Both the position numbers and the translations under genes were made by a program. Source: JANJTB01 sp032027125 (GTDB taxonomy: Bacteria > Bacteroidota > Ignavibacteria > Kapaibacteriales > UBA2268). Taken from it: a DNA stretch of 64,000 nt. The notes below the pieces were generated by a model that had not been told where the DNA came from, made no database searches, and worked only from the letters and a program-made list of their open reading frames with translations. Below, piece by piece: positions 39,515 through 48,577 of this stretch. Every line of letters begins with the position of its first letter. Position 1 is the stretch's first letter. The stretch is from contig JAVSMQ010000001.1 of the NCBI GenBank assembly GCA_032027125.1, positions 2,420,568 through 2,484,567 on the forward strand, read 5' to 3'.

Positions 39515-39710
39515 TCAAGAACTCCTGTGCATCACGTGCCTCGAGTTTGCCCTCCAGTACTAAATTTAATTCATCTACTGCTTCTTTCAATTCCATTAGA
39601 AATTTCGCACTGCCATTTTTCAGCGGTTTAATCTTAACATACTTCAAATCCTTTAGTACACCAAGAAGCTGGTCGGATTTGTTATCTTTTATATCCAATA
39701 AAACTAACAT
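39504..39710 (-). CDS. Antitoxin of the RelE-like pair
   Basis: Protein of 68 aa encoded just before the toxin and overlapping it by 11 nt. It has a short beta-rich N-terminus (LVLLDIKDNKSDQLLGVLKDL) and an acidic helical C-terminus (VLEGKLEARDAQEFLNEL), the usual shape of an antitoxin that wraps a RelE-like toxin. The assignment rests mainly on position and charge. It probably represses its own promoter. Confidence 0.72.
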   Translation of the reverse strand: MLVLLDIKDNKSDQLLGVLKDLKYVKIKPLKNGSAKFLMELKEAVDELNLVLEGKLEARDAQEFLNEL

Positions 39711-39898
39711 TACATCACCTGTTTAATTTAACAAGTATAGACACGATTTATAAGTAAAATATTTTTTGTTGCATAATTATCTATTAGATTCCGAAGATTT
39801 GATGCAATTAGTATTTTTAATACTATTGTTTTTTGGGCTCTATTCCATATTTTTGTATAAAGAAAGTTGTTCTGATAAATAATTTTTTAGGAGACTTT

Positions 39899-40024
39899 AT
39901 GCAAAAAATAACACCATTTCTTTGGTTCGAGAATATTGCCGAAGAGGCAGTTAATTTCTATACTTCAATCTTTAAAAATTCAAAAATTGATGTTGCCGCC
40001 TTAGAAGAAGCATATAATAAATAA
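39899..40024 (+). pseudogene. Remnant of a PhnB/VOC-family gene with an internal deletion
   Basis: The ATG at 39899 has TAGGAG upstream and begins MQKITPFLWFENIAEEAVNF, the conserved start of PhnB-like (3-demethylubiquinone methyltransferase-like) glyoxalase-fold proteins. After about 30 codons it jumps to DVAALEEAYNK, which looks like the conserved C-terminus of the same family. The full family length is about 150 aa, here 41 aa. An in-frame deletion of the middle is the simplest reading. Confidence 0.7.
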
Positions 40025-40081
40025 GTCTATGTAATTTTAGTTTAGTAAATGAATGTCAGGAAAACAAAATAAATTCCAAAA

Positions 40082-40735
40082 ATGAAAAACTTAGATAAAC
40101 CCAAAATATCAAATTTAGATTCTGATATAGTAAATGAGAAAGATGTTAAATATCTTATGGAATCAAATGGTATATTTTCAATCATTTACGAAAAGTACGG
40201 ACCTCCGCCAAACTGGACAAGACCTGAGGGCTTTATCACACTATCAAGGATAATTTTAGAGCAGCAGGTAAGTTTAATGTCGGCAAATGCTCATTATATA
40301 AAATTGAACAGTTATCTGAGTGAATTTACTCCTACAGAAATTTTAAAACTTTCGGATTTGGAAATGAGGAACTGTCAGATAAGCCGTCAGAAAGCGAAGT
40401 ATCTGAGGGAATTATCTTTTTCGATTCTTAGTGATGATATTAATTTGGAAAATTTAACGAAACTCGAAATTGATGAAATCAGGCAGAAACTAATGCAAAT
40501 CAAGGGAATAGGACATTGGACTACAGATATTTATCTTATGTTCTGCCTTCAGGCAAAGGATATTTTTCCGTTTGGAGATGTTGCAATTATCAATACTATT
40601 AAAGAATTGAGTGAAGCCCAAACCCGTGATGATATTGTTCAATTATCCGATAAATGGAAACCGTACCGCTCGCTTGCAACATATTTTCTTTGGCATTATT
40701 ATCTGAGTAAAAGGAACAGAACTGTATTATCATAA
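40082..40735 (+). CDS. DNA-3-methyladenine glycosylase II-like (HhH-GPD, AlkA family)
   Basis: Protein of 217 aa that should remove alkylated bases from DNA to start base excision repair. It has the family start RIILEQQVSLMSANAHY, a helix-hairpin-helix (KLMQIKGIGHWTTDIYLMF), and the catalytic Asp in FPFGDVAII. There is no N-terminal AlkA beta domain and no Cys cluster for an iron-sulfur site, so it is the short form. The ATG at 40082 directly follows the pseudogene region. Cytoplasmic. Confidence 0.9.
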   Translation: MKNLDKPKISNLDSDIVNEKDVKYLMESNGIFSIIYEKYGPPPNWTRPEGFITLSRIILEQQVSLMSANAHYIKLNSYLSEFTPTEILKLSDLEMRNCQISRQKAKYLRELSFSILSDDINLENLTKLEIDEIRQKLMQIKGIGHWTTDIYLMFCLQAKDIFPFGDVAIINTIKELSEAQTRDDIVQLSDKWKPYRSLATYFLWHYYLSKRNRTVLS

Positions 40736-40920
40736 TATTTGATGGAAATTATTTTATAACTTTTTCTCGTTTTGAGTTGGCAATGGGCTTAAACCCTTTG
40801 TTGAAGTTGAATGCAAGATATGTCTTTTGTTATTGTAAATTTTTGGATATTCAGTTAATTTGTATTTAATGAACTCCTCTTAAGAATAAATTATTTAGAG
40901 TCATTTATATTTGATTATTG

Positions 40921-41271
40921 TTACCTGATTCTCAACCCGTTTTTTGTTAACACTGAAAAATGATTTAATAGTTTTAAATGATGTTCTAAAATAATTTCTA
41001 ATGAAAGTTCAATTCTTTCTGTCTTTGGAATGTCAGAAAGTCTCAAAAGTAAAATACCATTATGCTTCATTTTTAACCTATAAGCTAATTCACCAAAATC
41101 CTTATCTTCAGTTATTAATAGGGCGTCTTTTTTAAAAGCATAATCAAGTACATTATAATCATTAATACCTGAATTTTCTTCTTGGATAGAAATAACTTGT
41201 AAATTTCTTTGTCTTAACTCCCTGATTAAAGCATAATCAATATTTTCATCTGCTACAATAATCATTCTCAA
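40921..41271 (-). CDS. DUF5615-type PIN-like toxin
   Basis: Protein of 116 aa. It begins with the PIN-like first strand MIIVADENIDYALIRELRQ (acidic D9/E10) and has DALLITEDKDFGELA, the second acidic cluster of DUF5615 proteins. These are distant relatives of VapC ribonucleases. The start codon overlaps the upstream DUF433 gene by 4 nt (ATGA), so the pair is coupled. A ribonuclease toxin role is inferred from the fold and pairing. Confidence 0.85.
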   Translation of the reverse strand: MRMIIVADENIDYALIRELRQRNLQVISIQEENSGINDYNVLDYAFKKDALLITEDKDFGELAYRLKMKHNGILLLRLSDIPKTERIELSLEIILEHHLKLLNHFSVLTKNGLRIR

Positions 41272-41549
41272 GATGCTCTTGGAATGACTATTTCATTTTT
41301 TATAGACTCCGCTGCAAAAAGTAAACATGCAATTATGTCATCTTTTGTTATTGAAGGATAAGAATCAATAAGTTCATCAATACTATCCCCGGCAGCTAAC
41401 TTTTCAAGAATCAGGTCAACACCTATTCTTGTATTTTTGATTGCTGGTTTTCCAAAAAGAATCCCGGGATTTGATGTTATATATAATTTCCAATCAAGCA
41501 TTTCTTTCACAACCATTAATTTTGAAAACATTTTGTTAGACGCTGGCAA
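41268..41549 (-). CDS. DUF433 antitoxin-like protein
   Basis: Protein of up to 93 aa; internal starts at 41516 or 41501 (MLDWKLYITSNPG) would give the more usual DUF433 length of about 75-80 aa. It contains the family pattern NPGILFGKPAIKNTRIGVDLILEKLAAGDSIDELIDSYPSI in pieces: G-K-P-x-I-x-x-T-R-I and L-x-x-G-x-S. DUF433 is a small helical DNA-binding antitoxin found with DUF5615/PIN-like toxins. It probably autoregulates the pair. Confidence 0.85.
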   Translation of the reverse strand: MPASNKMFSKLMVVKEMLDWKLYITSNPGILFGKPAIKNTRIGVDLILEKLAAGDSIDELIDSYPSITKDDIIACLLFAAESIKNEIVIPRAS

Positions 41550-41721
41550 TTAATGAAAATTGCAGATGCTCTCCTGACTTTTATTTAATAATTCACATAT
41601 ATAAACCTGAATTAAGTTGATACTTCCATATCATCCGGATTACTTTCCCAAATATTTTTGTTTTAAAATTAACTTTGAAATTCTGCGTTTTTCATTTTTT
41701 TAACTTATACATATAAAATTT

Positions 41722-42087
41722 ATGGCATTTAATGAACTTGATGTACAGCGGGTGAGGGATATACTTACCGGTAAGGGTGTAGATTTTTCTGAAAAGAAGA
41801 TGTTCAGCGGAATATGCTTTATGGTTGACGATAAAATGTGTTTAGGTTCGCATATAGACAGTAAAACCGGTGAAAGCCTCCTGATGTGTAGAATAGGTGA
41901 AGATGCATACGAAGATGCATTGAAAATGGAAGGATGCATTCCGATGGAATTCACCGGAAAACCAATGAAAGGATATGTGTTTGTGACTCCCGCAGGGCAT
42001 AGCGACTTTGAAAGTTTATCATATTGGGTGCAGTTATGCCTTGATTTCAATCCAATGGCAAAGTCGAGTAAGAAGAAGAAGAAATAA
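41722..42087 (+). CDS. TfoX N-terminal-domain protein
   Basis: Protein of 121 aa matching the TfoX/Sxy N-terminal domain: EKKMFSGICFMVDDKMCLG, LLMCRIGEDAYEDAL, then PMKGYVFVTPAGH. It ends in a KSSKKKKK tail. In gammaproteobacteria TfoX promotes competence genes together with CRP, but stand-alone N-domain proteins in other phyla have no proven role. Cytoplasmic. It stands alone between the minus-strand DUF433 unit and a methyltransferase. Confidence 0.85.
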   Translation: MAFNELDVQRVRDILTGKGVDFSEKKMFSGICFMVDDKMCLGSHIDSKTGESLLMCRIGEDAYEDALKMEGCIPMEFTGKPMKGYVFVTPAGHSDFESLSYWVQLCLDFNPMAKSSKKKKK

Positions 42088-42221
42088 AGACAAAATTGAA
42101 AACGTTGTGAAAATGCCTGCTTCAAATTTTTTAAAAATCATCAAAATAAAGTTTAACTCGTTAAAATCAAAAAAAATGATTAATTTTGCACTTTAAAAAC
42201 TTAACAATACTGAAATTATTA

Positions 42222-42965
42222 ATGGAAACAAGATTATTTTTTAAGAGAAAAATTAAAGGATTATACCTTAAATTTAAATTACATAGAATATTTTCTCCTC
42301 TTGATGGGATTTTAATGAACCTGGTTTATCTTGCAAGATTTTCTAAGTGGAAAGAAGAACACAGCAGTGTACCATTTTCTGACTTTTATAATATAAAATT
42401 CAATTCTCAACTGAGACCGGTCATATATAAATTCTTATTCGATTATGAAAAATTAGATTCCAAAATTAATTATTTGGAATTTGGGGTAGCATCCGGCAGG
42501 TCTTTTAAATGGTGGATAAATGCAAATCAAAATCCTGAATCAAGATTTATAGGATTTGATACTTTTACAGGATTGCCGGAAAATTGGGATGTTTTTAAAG
42601 CCGGAGATATGACTCAGGATGGACAGATACCGATTGTAGATGATTCCAGGGCAGAGTTTCATAAGGGTTTATTTCAACAAACGTTACCAAAATATTTGAA
42701 ATCATATCATTCTGATGAAAGATTAGTTATTCATCTTGATGCAGATTTATACTCATCTACAATGTTTGTAATGACTAGTTTATTCCCGATTTTGAAAAAA
42801 GATGATATTTTAATATTTGATGAATTTGGTGTTCCAACACATGAATTCAAAGCTTTTGATGATTTTGTCAAATCATATTATCTTGATTATGATGTGATTT
42901 ATGCCGGAAATAATTATTTTCAGTTGGCAGTTAAAATCAAAGGATTTAAAATGCCCGTTTTATAA
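42222..42965 (+). CDS. TylF/MycF-like SAM-dependent methyltransferase
   Basis: The first ATG in frame is at 42222 (247 aa); an upstream TTG at 42186 is less likely. It is a class I methyltransferase: SAM-binding motif LEFGVASGRSFKWW, the GFDTFTGLPENW segment typical of the TylF/macrocin-O-methyltransferase family, a metal-site acidic motif HLDADLYSST, and DEFG. Such enzymes methylate sugars or small phenols in surface polysaccharide or natural-product pathways. No biosynthetic cluster is adjacent, so the substrate is unknown. Confidence 0.85.
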   Translation: METRLFFKRKIKGLYLKFKLHRIFSPLDGILMNLVYLARFSKWKEEHSSVPFSDFYNIKFNSQLRPVIYKFLFDYEKLDSKINYLEFGVASGRSFKWWINANQNPESRFIGFDTFTGLPENWDVFKAGDMTQDGQIPIVDDSRAEFHKGLFQQTLPKYLKSYHSDERLVIHLDADLYSSTMFVMTSLFPILKKDDILIFDEFGVPTHEFKAFDDFVKSYYLDYDVIYAGNNYFQLAVKIKGFKMPVL

Positions 42966-43007
42966 CTTAATTTTAAACTGTCTGTTCTTAAATAATTTGT
43001 AAAATTA

Positions 43008-43039
43008 TTTGCAATTAACATAACTATTTTATATTTTTG
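43008..43039 (+). promoter_or_regulatory. Bacteroidota-type promoter of the first SBBP gene
   Basis: TTTG (43008-43011), 20 nt, TATTTTTG (43032-43039), which fits TTTG/TAnnTTTG. The same boxes with the same spacing precede the downstream paralogue. Confidence 0.65.
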
Positions 43040-43069
43040 TTTTATATGATATATTCATTTTAAAATGAG

Positions 43070-45838
43070 ATGGAAATGGGCAGTTTATTAATTAAGCGGA
43101 TAGTTTTGTTGACATTGTTTTTATCATGTAATAATATATGGTTAATTGCTAATGACAAACAAAATCAAACAACACCTTTATATAAAGATAAAGGTTCCGA
43201 AGAATTGCAAAATTTCAAAAATATAATATGGTCAACGTATTTCGGAGAAACCGGAAATGATTATATTAATCAAATTGCAATGGATAAAGTAGGTAATTTT
43301 ATTATTGGAGGATATGTAAACTCAAATAATTTGCCTGTTGATATTAACTCGTATCAAAAGCAAAATAAAGGAGGCAACGATTTTTATATAGCCAAGTTTT
43401 CTTCAGATTTCAAGTTGATATGGAGCACATATATAGGCGGTGCAAAGGATGACTACTTAATTGCTTTAGGAATTGATATTGATGATAATATCTGGATTTC
43501 AGGCGAAGTCAATTCAAGTGATTTTCCTTCTACTTCTAATGCAGTATCAAGAACTCATTCGGGCGGAACTAAAGATATTATCATATGTAAGTTTTCAAGT
43601 GACGGTAATTTGGAATATTCAACTTATTTAGGTGGCAGAGATTATGAATCGGCATTAACGATTGCCTTTGATAATGAAAGAAATGTGTATTTTGGAGGTA
43701 GAAGCTGGAGTAATAATTTCCCAACTACAGTAGGTGCATATCAAAAAAATAAATTTGGTTATTACGACGGTATTCTTGTAAAATTTAATATTGATTCCTA
43801 TAAATATTATGGTACTTATGTAGGAATAACAAATAATTCAGGAACTGACAATTTATATATTGAGGCGTTAACAATTGACAACCAAAATAATATAATTATC
43901 GGCGGACATACAAATTCCTCAAAATTAACAATGGTGAACAGTAAACTCGGAGATAAGTTTAAAGGAATATATGATGCTTACCTAATTAAATTTGACAATT
44001 CAATGAATATTATCTGGTCAAATTATTATGGTGGAAGTAAGAACGACAGACTGAGTAAAATTGATTGTGATGAAAACGGCAACATTTATGGAATTGGATT
44101 TACAAAATCTATTGACCTTGAAATGAAAAATAGTTTTGATTCAGTTCATCAGAGTTTTGAAGATGCTTTTTTATTTAAAATTAATTCATCAGGAGAACTT
44201 CAGTGGAGTACTTATCTCGGCGGAAATCGAACAGAAGGTAATCAAATGGATGATGATAATATTGACAGAATTTATGCTGATATTAAATATTTCAATAATA
44301 AAATCGGAATTGTATTTAAAACAAATAGTTCCGATTTGCCTTTAATAGGTAATAATTATTATTCAAAAGATTATCTTGGTGGTCAGTATGACGTTTATAG
44401 TATGATTCTATCTGATAATGGAATTCCAATTCAATCTTCATATCTTGGAGGTGATAATCTGGATATAGCCTTTTCCTCAATTTTTACCAAAGATTATATT
44501 TTTATATGCGGTAATACTAATAGTACAAATATTAAGACTACAACTAATGCGTTTCAAAGCAACTATAAATCAGGAATTGATGGTTTTGTTATGAAATTTA
44601 TGATTAACAAAATTATACCCATTACATCAAACAATCCAATTTGTGAAGGAGACGACTTACTTTTGTTATGTGATTCTGTGCCTGATGCAGAGTATTTTTG
44701 GTCGGGTCCGAATGGATTTTCATCAAATTTAAGAAAAACAATTATTAAGAATGCAAAGATTAATCATTCCGGAATATATTCACTATATCTAAAAATTGAG
44801 GGGCAATATTCCGATACATCATACATTGATGTAATTGTAAGTAAATATTTAGTCAGCCCGGGTGACAGCAGTTTGATATATCTCGGCAGTGCGGAACGCA
44901 CAGAGGATTATTTGAAACTAACAAATGCTGAAATCTTTGATACGGGTGCAATATGGCTCAGGAAAAAATTCTCATTTAAAAAAGATTTTGTTACAACTTT
45001 TGAATTTCGTGTCACAGGCGGCAGTAATGGTATTGTCAAGGAAAGCTCGATTCCCGGGGCTGACGGTTTTGCTTTTGTTATCCAAAACCATGATTACCCG
45101 TATTTAGGTCAGAAAGGCGGTGATATGGGTTATACGGGAATTCCTAATAGTCTTGCCGTTGAGTATGATATGTTTCAGAATCCGTACGACCTGAATGGAA
45201 ATCATATTGCAGTTCAGTCAATGGGTTCAGAGCCGAATATAGCAAATCATTTAATTACCAAATCAATGCTGGGAAGAAATGATAACATTCCAATTATACA
45301 ACAAAATACAATTTACTATTCCAAAATTGAATACAGTTGGGAAAGTAAAACCTTAAGTATATATCTTGGTACTGATTCTGTGCTTCAATCGCCGGTATTA
45401 AGTGTAAATAATTTTGATATGACAACTTTTTTAAATCTTGAAGATAATGAATATGCATATATCGGATTTACTTCCGGAACGGGTAATGCTTATCAGGAAC
45501 ACCAGATAATCAACTGGGTAGTTCCATGTACAAATCCGCCTGTAATCATAGATAATGTTGGCGATAATTTTGTTAATTCCAAGCAAATGCTTGTATATCC
45601 AAATCCTGGCAGAGATTTAATAGAAATTGAACTTGATTTGCCGTTATATGAAAAAGTCAGTTTATCATTGACAGATATAACCGGAAAAGTTTTAATCACA
45701 ATTCTGGATAATCAGCATCTGCTATATGGAAAGTTGAAATTACCGGTCAATACAGGTGATTTAGGCAGCGGAATGTATTTCCTAAGATTACAGACACTTT
45801 CAGATATTGAAATTCAAAAAGTGCTGATAATTAAGTAA
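43070..45838 (+). CDS. T9SS-exported SBBP-repeat propeller protein with lectin-like domain, copy 1
   Basis: Protein of 922 aa; the ATG at 43070 or 43076 precedes the signal peptide. Residues about 45-520 are SBBP-type repeats of about 60 aa (WSTYxGGxxxDYxxxIAxDxxxNxxxxG), forming a beta-propeller. Then come an Ig-like domain (about 520-595) and an L-type (legume) lectin-like domain (about 600-815; GADGFAFVIQN, SLAVEYDMFQN), which could bind glycans. It ends with a T9SS CTD (QKVLIIK). Its N-terminal half is nearly identical to that of the next gene, but the C-terminal halves are unrelated. Confidence 0.85.
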   Translation: MEMGSLLIKRIVLLTLFLSCNNIWLIANDKQNQTTPLYKDKGSEELQNFKNIIWSTYFGETGNDYINQIAMDKVGNFIIGGYVNSNNLPVDINSYQKQNKGGNDFYIAKFSSDFKLIWSTYIGGAKDDYLIALGIDIDDNIWISGEVNSSDFPSTSNAVSRTHSGGTKDIIICKFSSDGNLEYSTYLGGRDYESALTIAFDNERNVYFGGRSWSNNFPTTVGAYQKNKFGYYDGILVKFNIDSYKYYGTYVGITNNSGTDNLYIEALTIDNQNNIIIGGHTNSSKLTMVNSKLGDKFKGIYDAYLIKFDNSMNIIWSNYYGGSKNDRLSKIDCDENGNIYGIGFTKSIDLEMKNSFDSVHQSFEDAFLFKINSSGELQWSTYLGGNRTEGNQMDDDNIDRIYADIKYFNNKIGIVFKTNSSDLPLIGNNYYSKDYLGGQYDVYSMILSDNGIPIQSSYLGGDNLDIAFSSIFTKDYIFICGNTNSTNIKTTTNAFQSNYKSGIDGFVMKFMINKIIPITSNNPICEGDDLLLLCDSVPDAEYFWSGPNGFSSNLRKTIIKNAKINHSGIYSLYLKIEGQYSDTSYIDVIVSKYLVSPGDSSLIYLGSAERTEDYLKLTNAEIFDTGAIWLRKKFSFKKDFVTTFEFRVTGGSNGIVKESSIPGADGFAFVIQNHDYPYLGQKGGDMGYTGIPNSLAVEYDMFQNPYDLNGNHIAVQSMGSEPNIANHLITKSMLGRNDNIPIIQQNTIYYSKIEYSWESKTLSIYLGTDSVLQSPVLSVNNFDMTTFLNLEDNEYAYIGFTSGTGNAYQEHQIINWVVPCTNPPVIIDNVGDNFVNSKQMLVYPNPGRDLIEIELDLPLYEKVSLSLTDITGKVLITILDNQHLLYGKLKLPVNTGDLGSGMYFLRLQTLSDIEIQKVLIIK

Positions 45839-45911
45839 TAAAGATATGTAAGGATTTATTTTAAAGAAACTCAAGTAATGCAAATTATTAAAATGAATAT
45901 TCATAATATTA

Positions 45912-45943
45912 TTTGCAATTACTATAACAAATTTATATTTTTG
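45912..45943 (+). promoter_or_regulatory. Bacteroidota-type promoter of the second SBBP gene
   Basis: TTTG (45912-45915), 20 nt, TATTTTTG (45936-45943). The TTATTTGCAATTA context is shared with the promoter at 43008, so the duplicated unit included its promoter. Confidence 0.65.
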
Positions 45944-45974
45944 ATAAATATGTTTTATTCATTTGAAAAATGAG

Positions 45975-48440
45975 ATGCAAAAGGGCAATTGTCTGATTTT
46001 TAGAATAATTATGATAATAATTTTATTGTCATATAATTTTATTATGCTAATAGCTCAAGATGACCCAAAACAAATTACTCCTCAAAATAAAATTAATCCA
46101 ATCACTGAAGAATTACAAAATTTCAAAGATATTATATGGTCCACATATTTCGGAGAAACCGGAAATGATTATATTAATCAAATTGCATTGGATAAAGAAG
46201 GTAATATTATTATTGGCGGATATGCAAACTCAAATAATTTGCCTGTTAATATAAACTCTTATCAAAAGCAGAATAATGGGGGAAACGATTTTTATATTGC
46301 TAAGTTTTCTTCAGATTTTAAGTTGATATGGAGTACTTATATTGGTGGTTCATCAGATGACTATTTAATAGCATTAGGCATAGATGCTGATGATAATATC
46401 TGGATAACGGGTGAAATTAATTCAAGTGATTTTGCCACAACACCTAATGCTGTATCAAGAACTCATTCAGGCGGTTCTAAAGATATTATCGTATGCAGAT
46501 TATCCAAAGACGGTAAATTGATATATTCAACATTTTTGGGTGGAAGCAATTATGAGTCGGCATTAACGATTGCCTTTGATAATGAAAGAAATGTATATTT
46601 CGCAGGTAGAAGTTGGAGCGATAATTTTCAAACAACAGTAGATGCATATCAAAAAAATAAATTTGGTTATTACGACGGTATTCTTGTAAAATTTAATATT
46701 GATTCCTATAAATATTATGGTACTTATGTAGGAATAACAAATAATTCCGGTTCTGACAATTTATATATTGAAGCGTTAACAATTGACAGCCAAAATAATA
46801 TAATTATCGGCGGACATACTAATTCCTCAAAATTAACAATGGTTAACAGTAAACTCGGAGATAAGTTTAAGGGAATCTACGATTCCTATCTAATTAAATT
46901 TGACAATTCAATGAATATTGTCTGGTCTAATTATTATGGCGGTAGCAAGAACGACAGACTAAGTAAAATTGATTGTGATGAAAATAGTAACATCTATGGA
47001 ATTGGATTTACCATGTCAAATGACTTAATTATGCAGAACAGTTTTAATCCGACTTATACTAAATTTGAAGATGCTTTTCTATTCAAAATAAATGCTTTAG
47101 GAGAACTTCAGTGGAGTACATATCTCGGCGGTGCTCTATCTGAAGGCAATCCGATGAGTGATGATAATATTGACAGAATATATTCAGATATTAAATATTT
47201 CGACAATAAAATCGGAATTGTATTTAAAACAAATAGCACAGATTTACCAATAATTGGTAGTAATTATTATTCAAACAATTATCTTGGCGGACAGTTTGAT
47301 GTTTACAGTATGATATTAACTTCAGATGGTATTCCTATACAATCTTCTTATATTGGCGGGGAGAATCTGGACAAGGCTAATTCCTCAATTTTTACTAATG
47401 ATTATATTTTTATTTGCGGTAATACTAATAGTACCAATATTAAAACCACAACTAATGCGTTTCAAAGCAACTATAAATCCGGAGTTGATGGTTTTGTAAT
47501 CAAATTTAAGTTTTCTGAAATACCCCCCGACGACAAACCACCGGTAATTTTCTCTCAAAGTGATTCGTGTAATGTTTTCAGAGTTATTACTGTTACTGAT
47601 GAAGATATTTATGATAGAGGTATCAAATCCATTGAAGTTGTTAAGTCAGAAAATTGCAGTATTGAGATAATTCATTATTCTTTAAAAAGAAAAATAATCA
47701 GGATAAAACTGTATGATGAAGGGGCTCAGGGCGGTTATACGATTAAAGTACTTGATAGTAGTGATAATATACAATTGATTGATGGAGTCCTGCTTCCAAA
47801 TCCGTCAACCAGAATATCACTCAATCCTTCCGATACATTATTCATTTCACCAACGCCACCGGGAGCAATGAGTTGTGATTCGTTGACTTTAATTAATATA
47901 AATGAATTTGAATTATTGATTTCAGATATTTACCTGCATAGTAATATAAAGTTTTCAGTGCCATCACATCAATTCCCAATAATTATACCGCCAAATGGAA
48001 AGGCAAGTCTTGCAATATGTTTCTATTCGGAGCAGCTTGTTGCAAGTAGATACTATGATTCACTCGAATTTCGTGCTGATTGTTATACAAAAGGTTTACT
48101 GCTGGCTGCGGAGACATTCCTTGAAGATGTTTACGGGAACTCCAAATGTGATATGCCGATATTATTCAGTTTTGATTCAAATTCAATTAAATCTATTATA
48201 ATATACCCGAATCCTGTAGAAAGCAATTTGATTTCTTTGTATAAAAATAATATGGAAAGTCCAACTAAACTTATCATTTATAATATGCTTGGCGAAACGG
48301 TGTTTGAAAATATTTATATTTCGAAACCAATATTCAGTGATATACAAATTGATGTCAGCAGTTTTAATAATGGACATTACTTTATAGTTTTATTCAGCGG
48401 TCAAAAATATTATTATGAAAAATTTGCTGTTTCCCGGTGA
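45975..48440 (+). CDS. T9SS-exported SBBP-repeat propeller protein, copy 2
   Basis: Start at the ATG at 45975 (821 aa); the frame runs back to a TTG at 45963. After the signal peptide comes an SBBP propeller (about 40-520), nearly identical to copy 1. The C-terminal 300 aa differ: an IIKS..VVKSENCSIEI-type segment, an ASH-like domain (SNIKFSVPSHQFPIII), NSKCDMPILF, and a CTD ending in EKFAVSR. This tail is homologous to the tails of the IgGFc-binding-like proteins at 9144 and 12233. Surface protein; no catalytic motif. Confidence 0.83.
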   Translation: MQKGNCLIFRIIMIIILLSYNFIMLIAQDDPKQITPQNKINPITEELQNFKDIIWSTYFGETGNDYINQIALDKEGNIIIGGYANSNNLPVNINSYQKQNNGGNDFYIAKFSSDFKLIWSTYIGGSSDDYLIALGIDADDNIWITGEINSSDFATTPNAVSRTHSGGSKDIIVCRLSKDGKLIYSTFLGGSNYESALTIAFDNERNVYFAGRSWSDNFQTTVDAYQKNKFGYYDGILVKFNIDSYKYYGTYVGITNNSGSDNLYIEALTIDSQNNIIIGGHTNSSKLTMVNSKLGDKFKGIYDSYLIKFDNSMNIVWSNYYGGSKNDRLSKIDCDENSNIYGIGFTMSNDLIMQNSFNPTYTKFEDAFLFKINALGELQWSTYLGGALSEGNPMSDDNIDRIYSDIKYFDNKIGIVFKTNSTDLPIIGSNYYSNNYLGGQFDVYSMILTSDGIPIQSSYIGGENLDKANSSIFTNDYIFICGNTNSTNIKTTTNAFQSNYKSGVDGFVIKFKFSEIPPDDKPPVIFSQSDSCNVFRVITVTDEDIYDRGIKSIEVVKSENCSIEIIHYSLKRKIIRIKLYDEGAQGGYTIKVLDSSDNIQLIDGVLLPNPSTRISLNPSDTLFISPTPPGAMSCDSLTLININEFELLISDIYLHSNIKFSVPSHQFPIIIPPNGKASLAICFYSEQLVASRYYDSLEFRADCYTKGLLLAAETFLEDVYGNSKCDMPILFSFDSNSIKSIIIYPNPVESNLISLYKNNMESPTKLIIYNMLGETVFENIYISKPIFSDIQIDVSSFNNGHYFIVLFSGQKYYYEKFAVSR

Positions 48441-48577
48441 CACATTCCTTTTATCTATAATTTATTTCCAAATACTAATTTGTATGTTAAGTATAATTTA
48501 ATCTGCGAAATTTTATCTGCGTCTTTTTTACTTTTTGTCGTCTATATTACTTAATGTATTACTTTTTATAAGAAATG

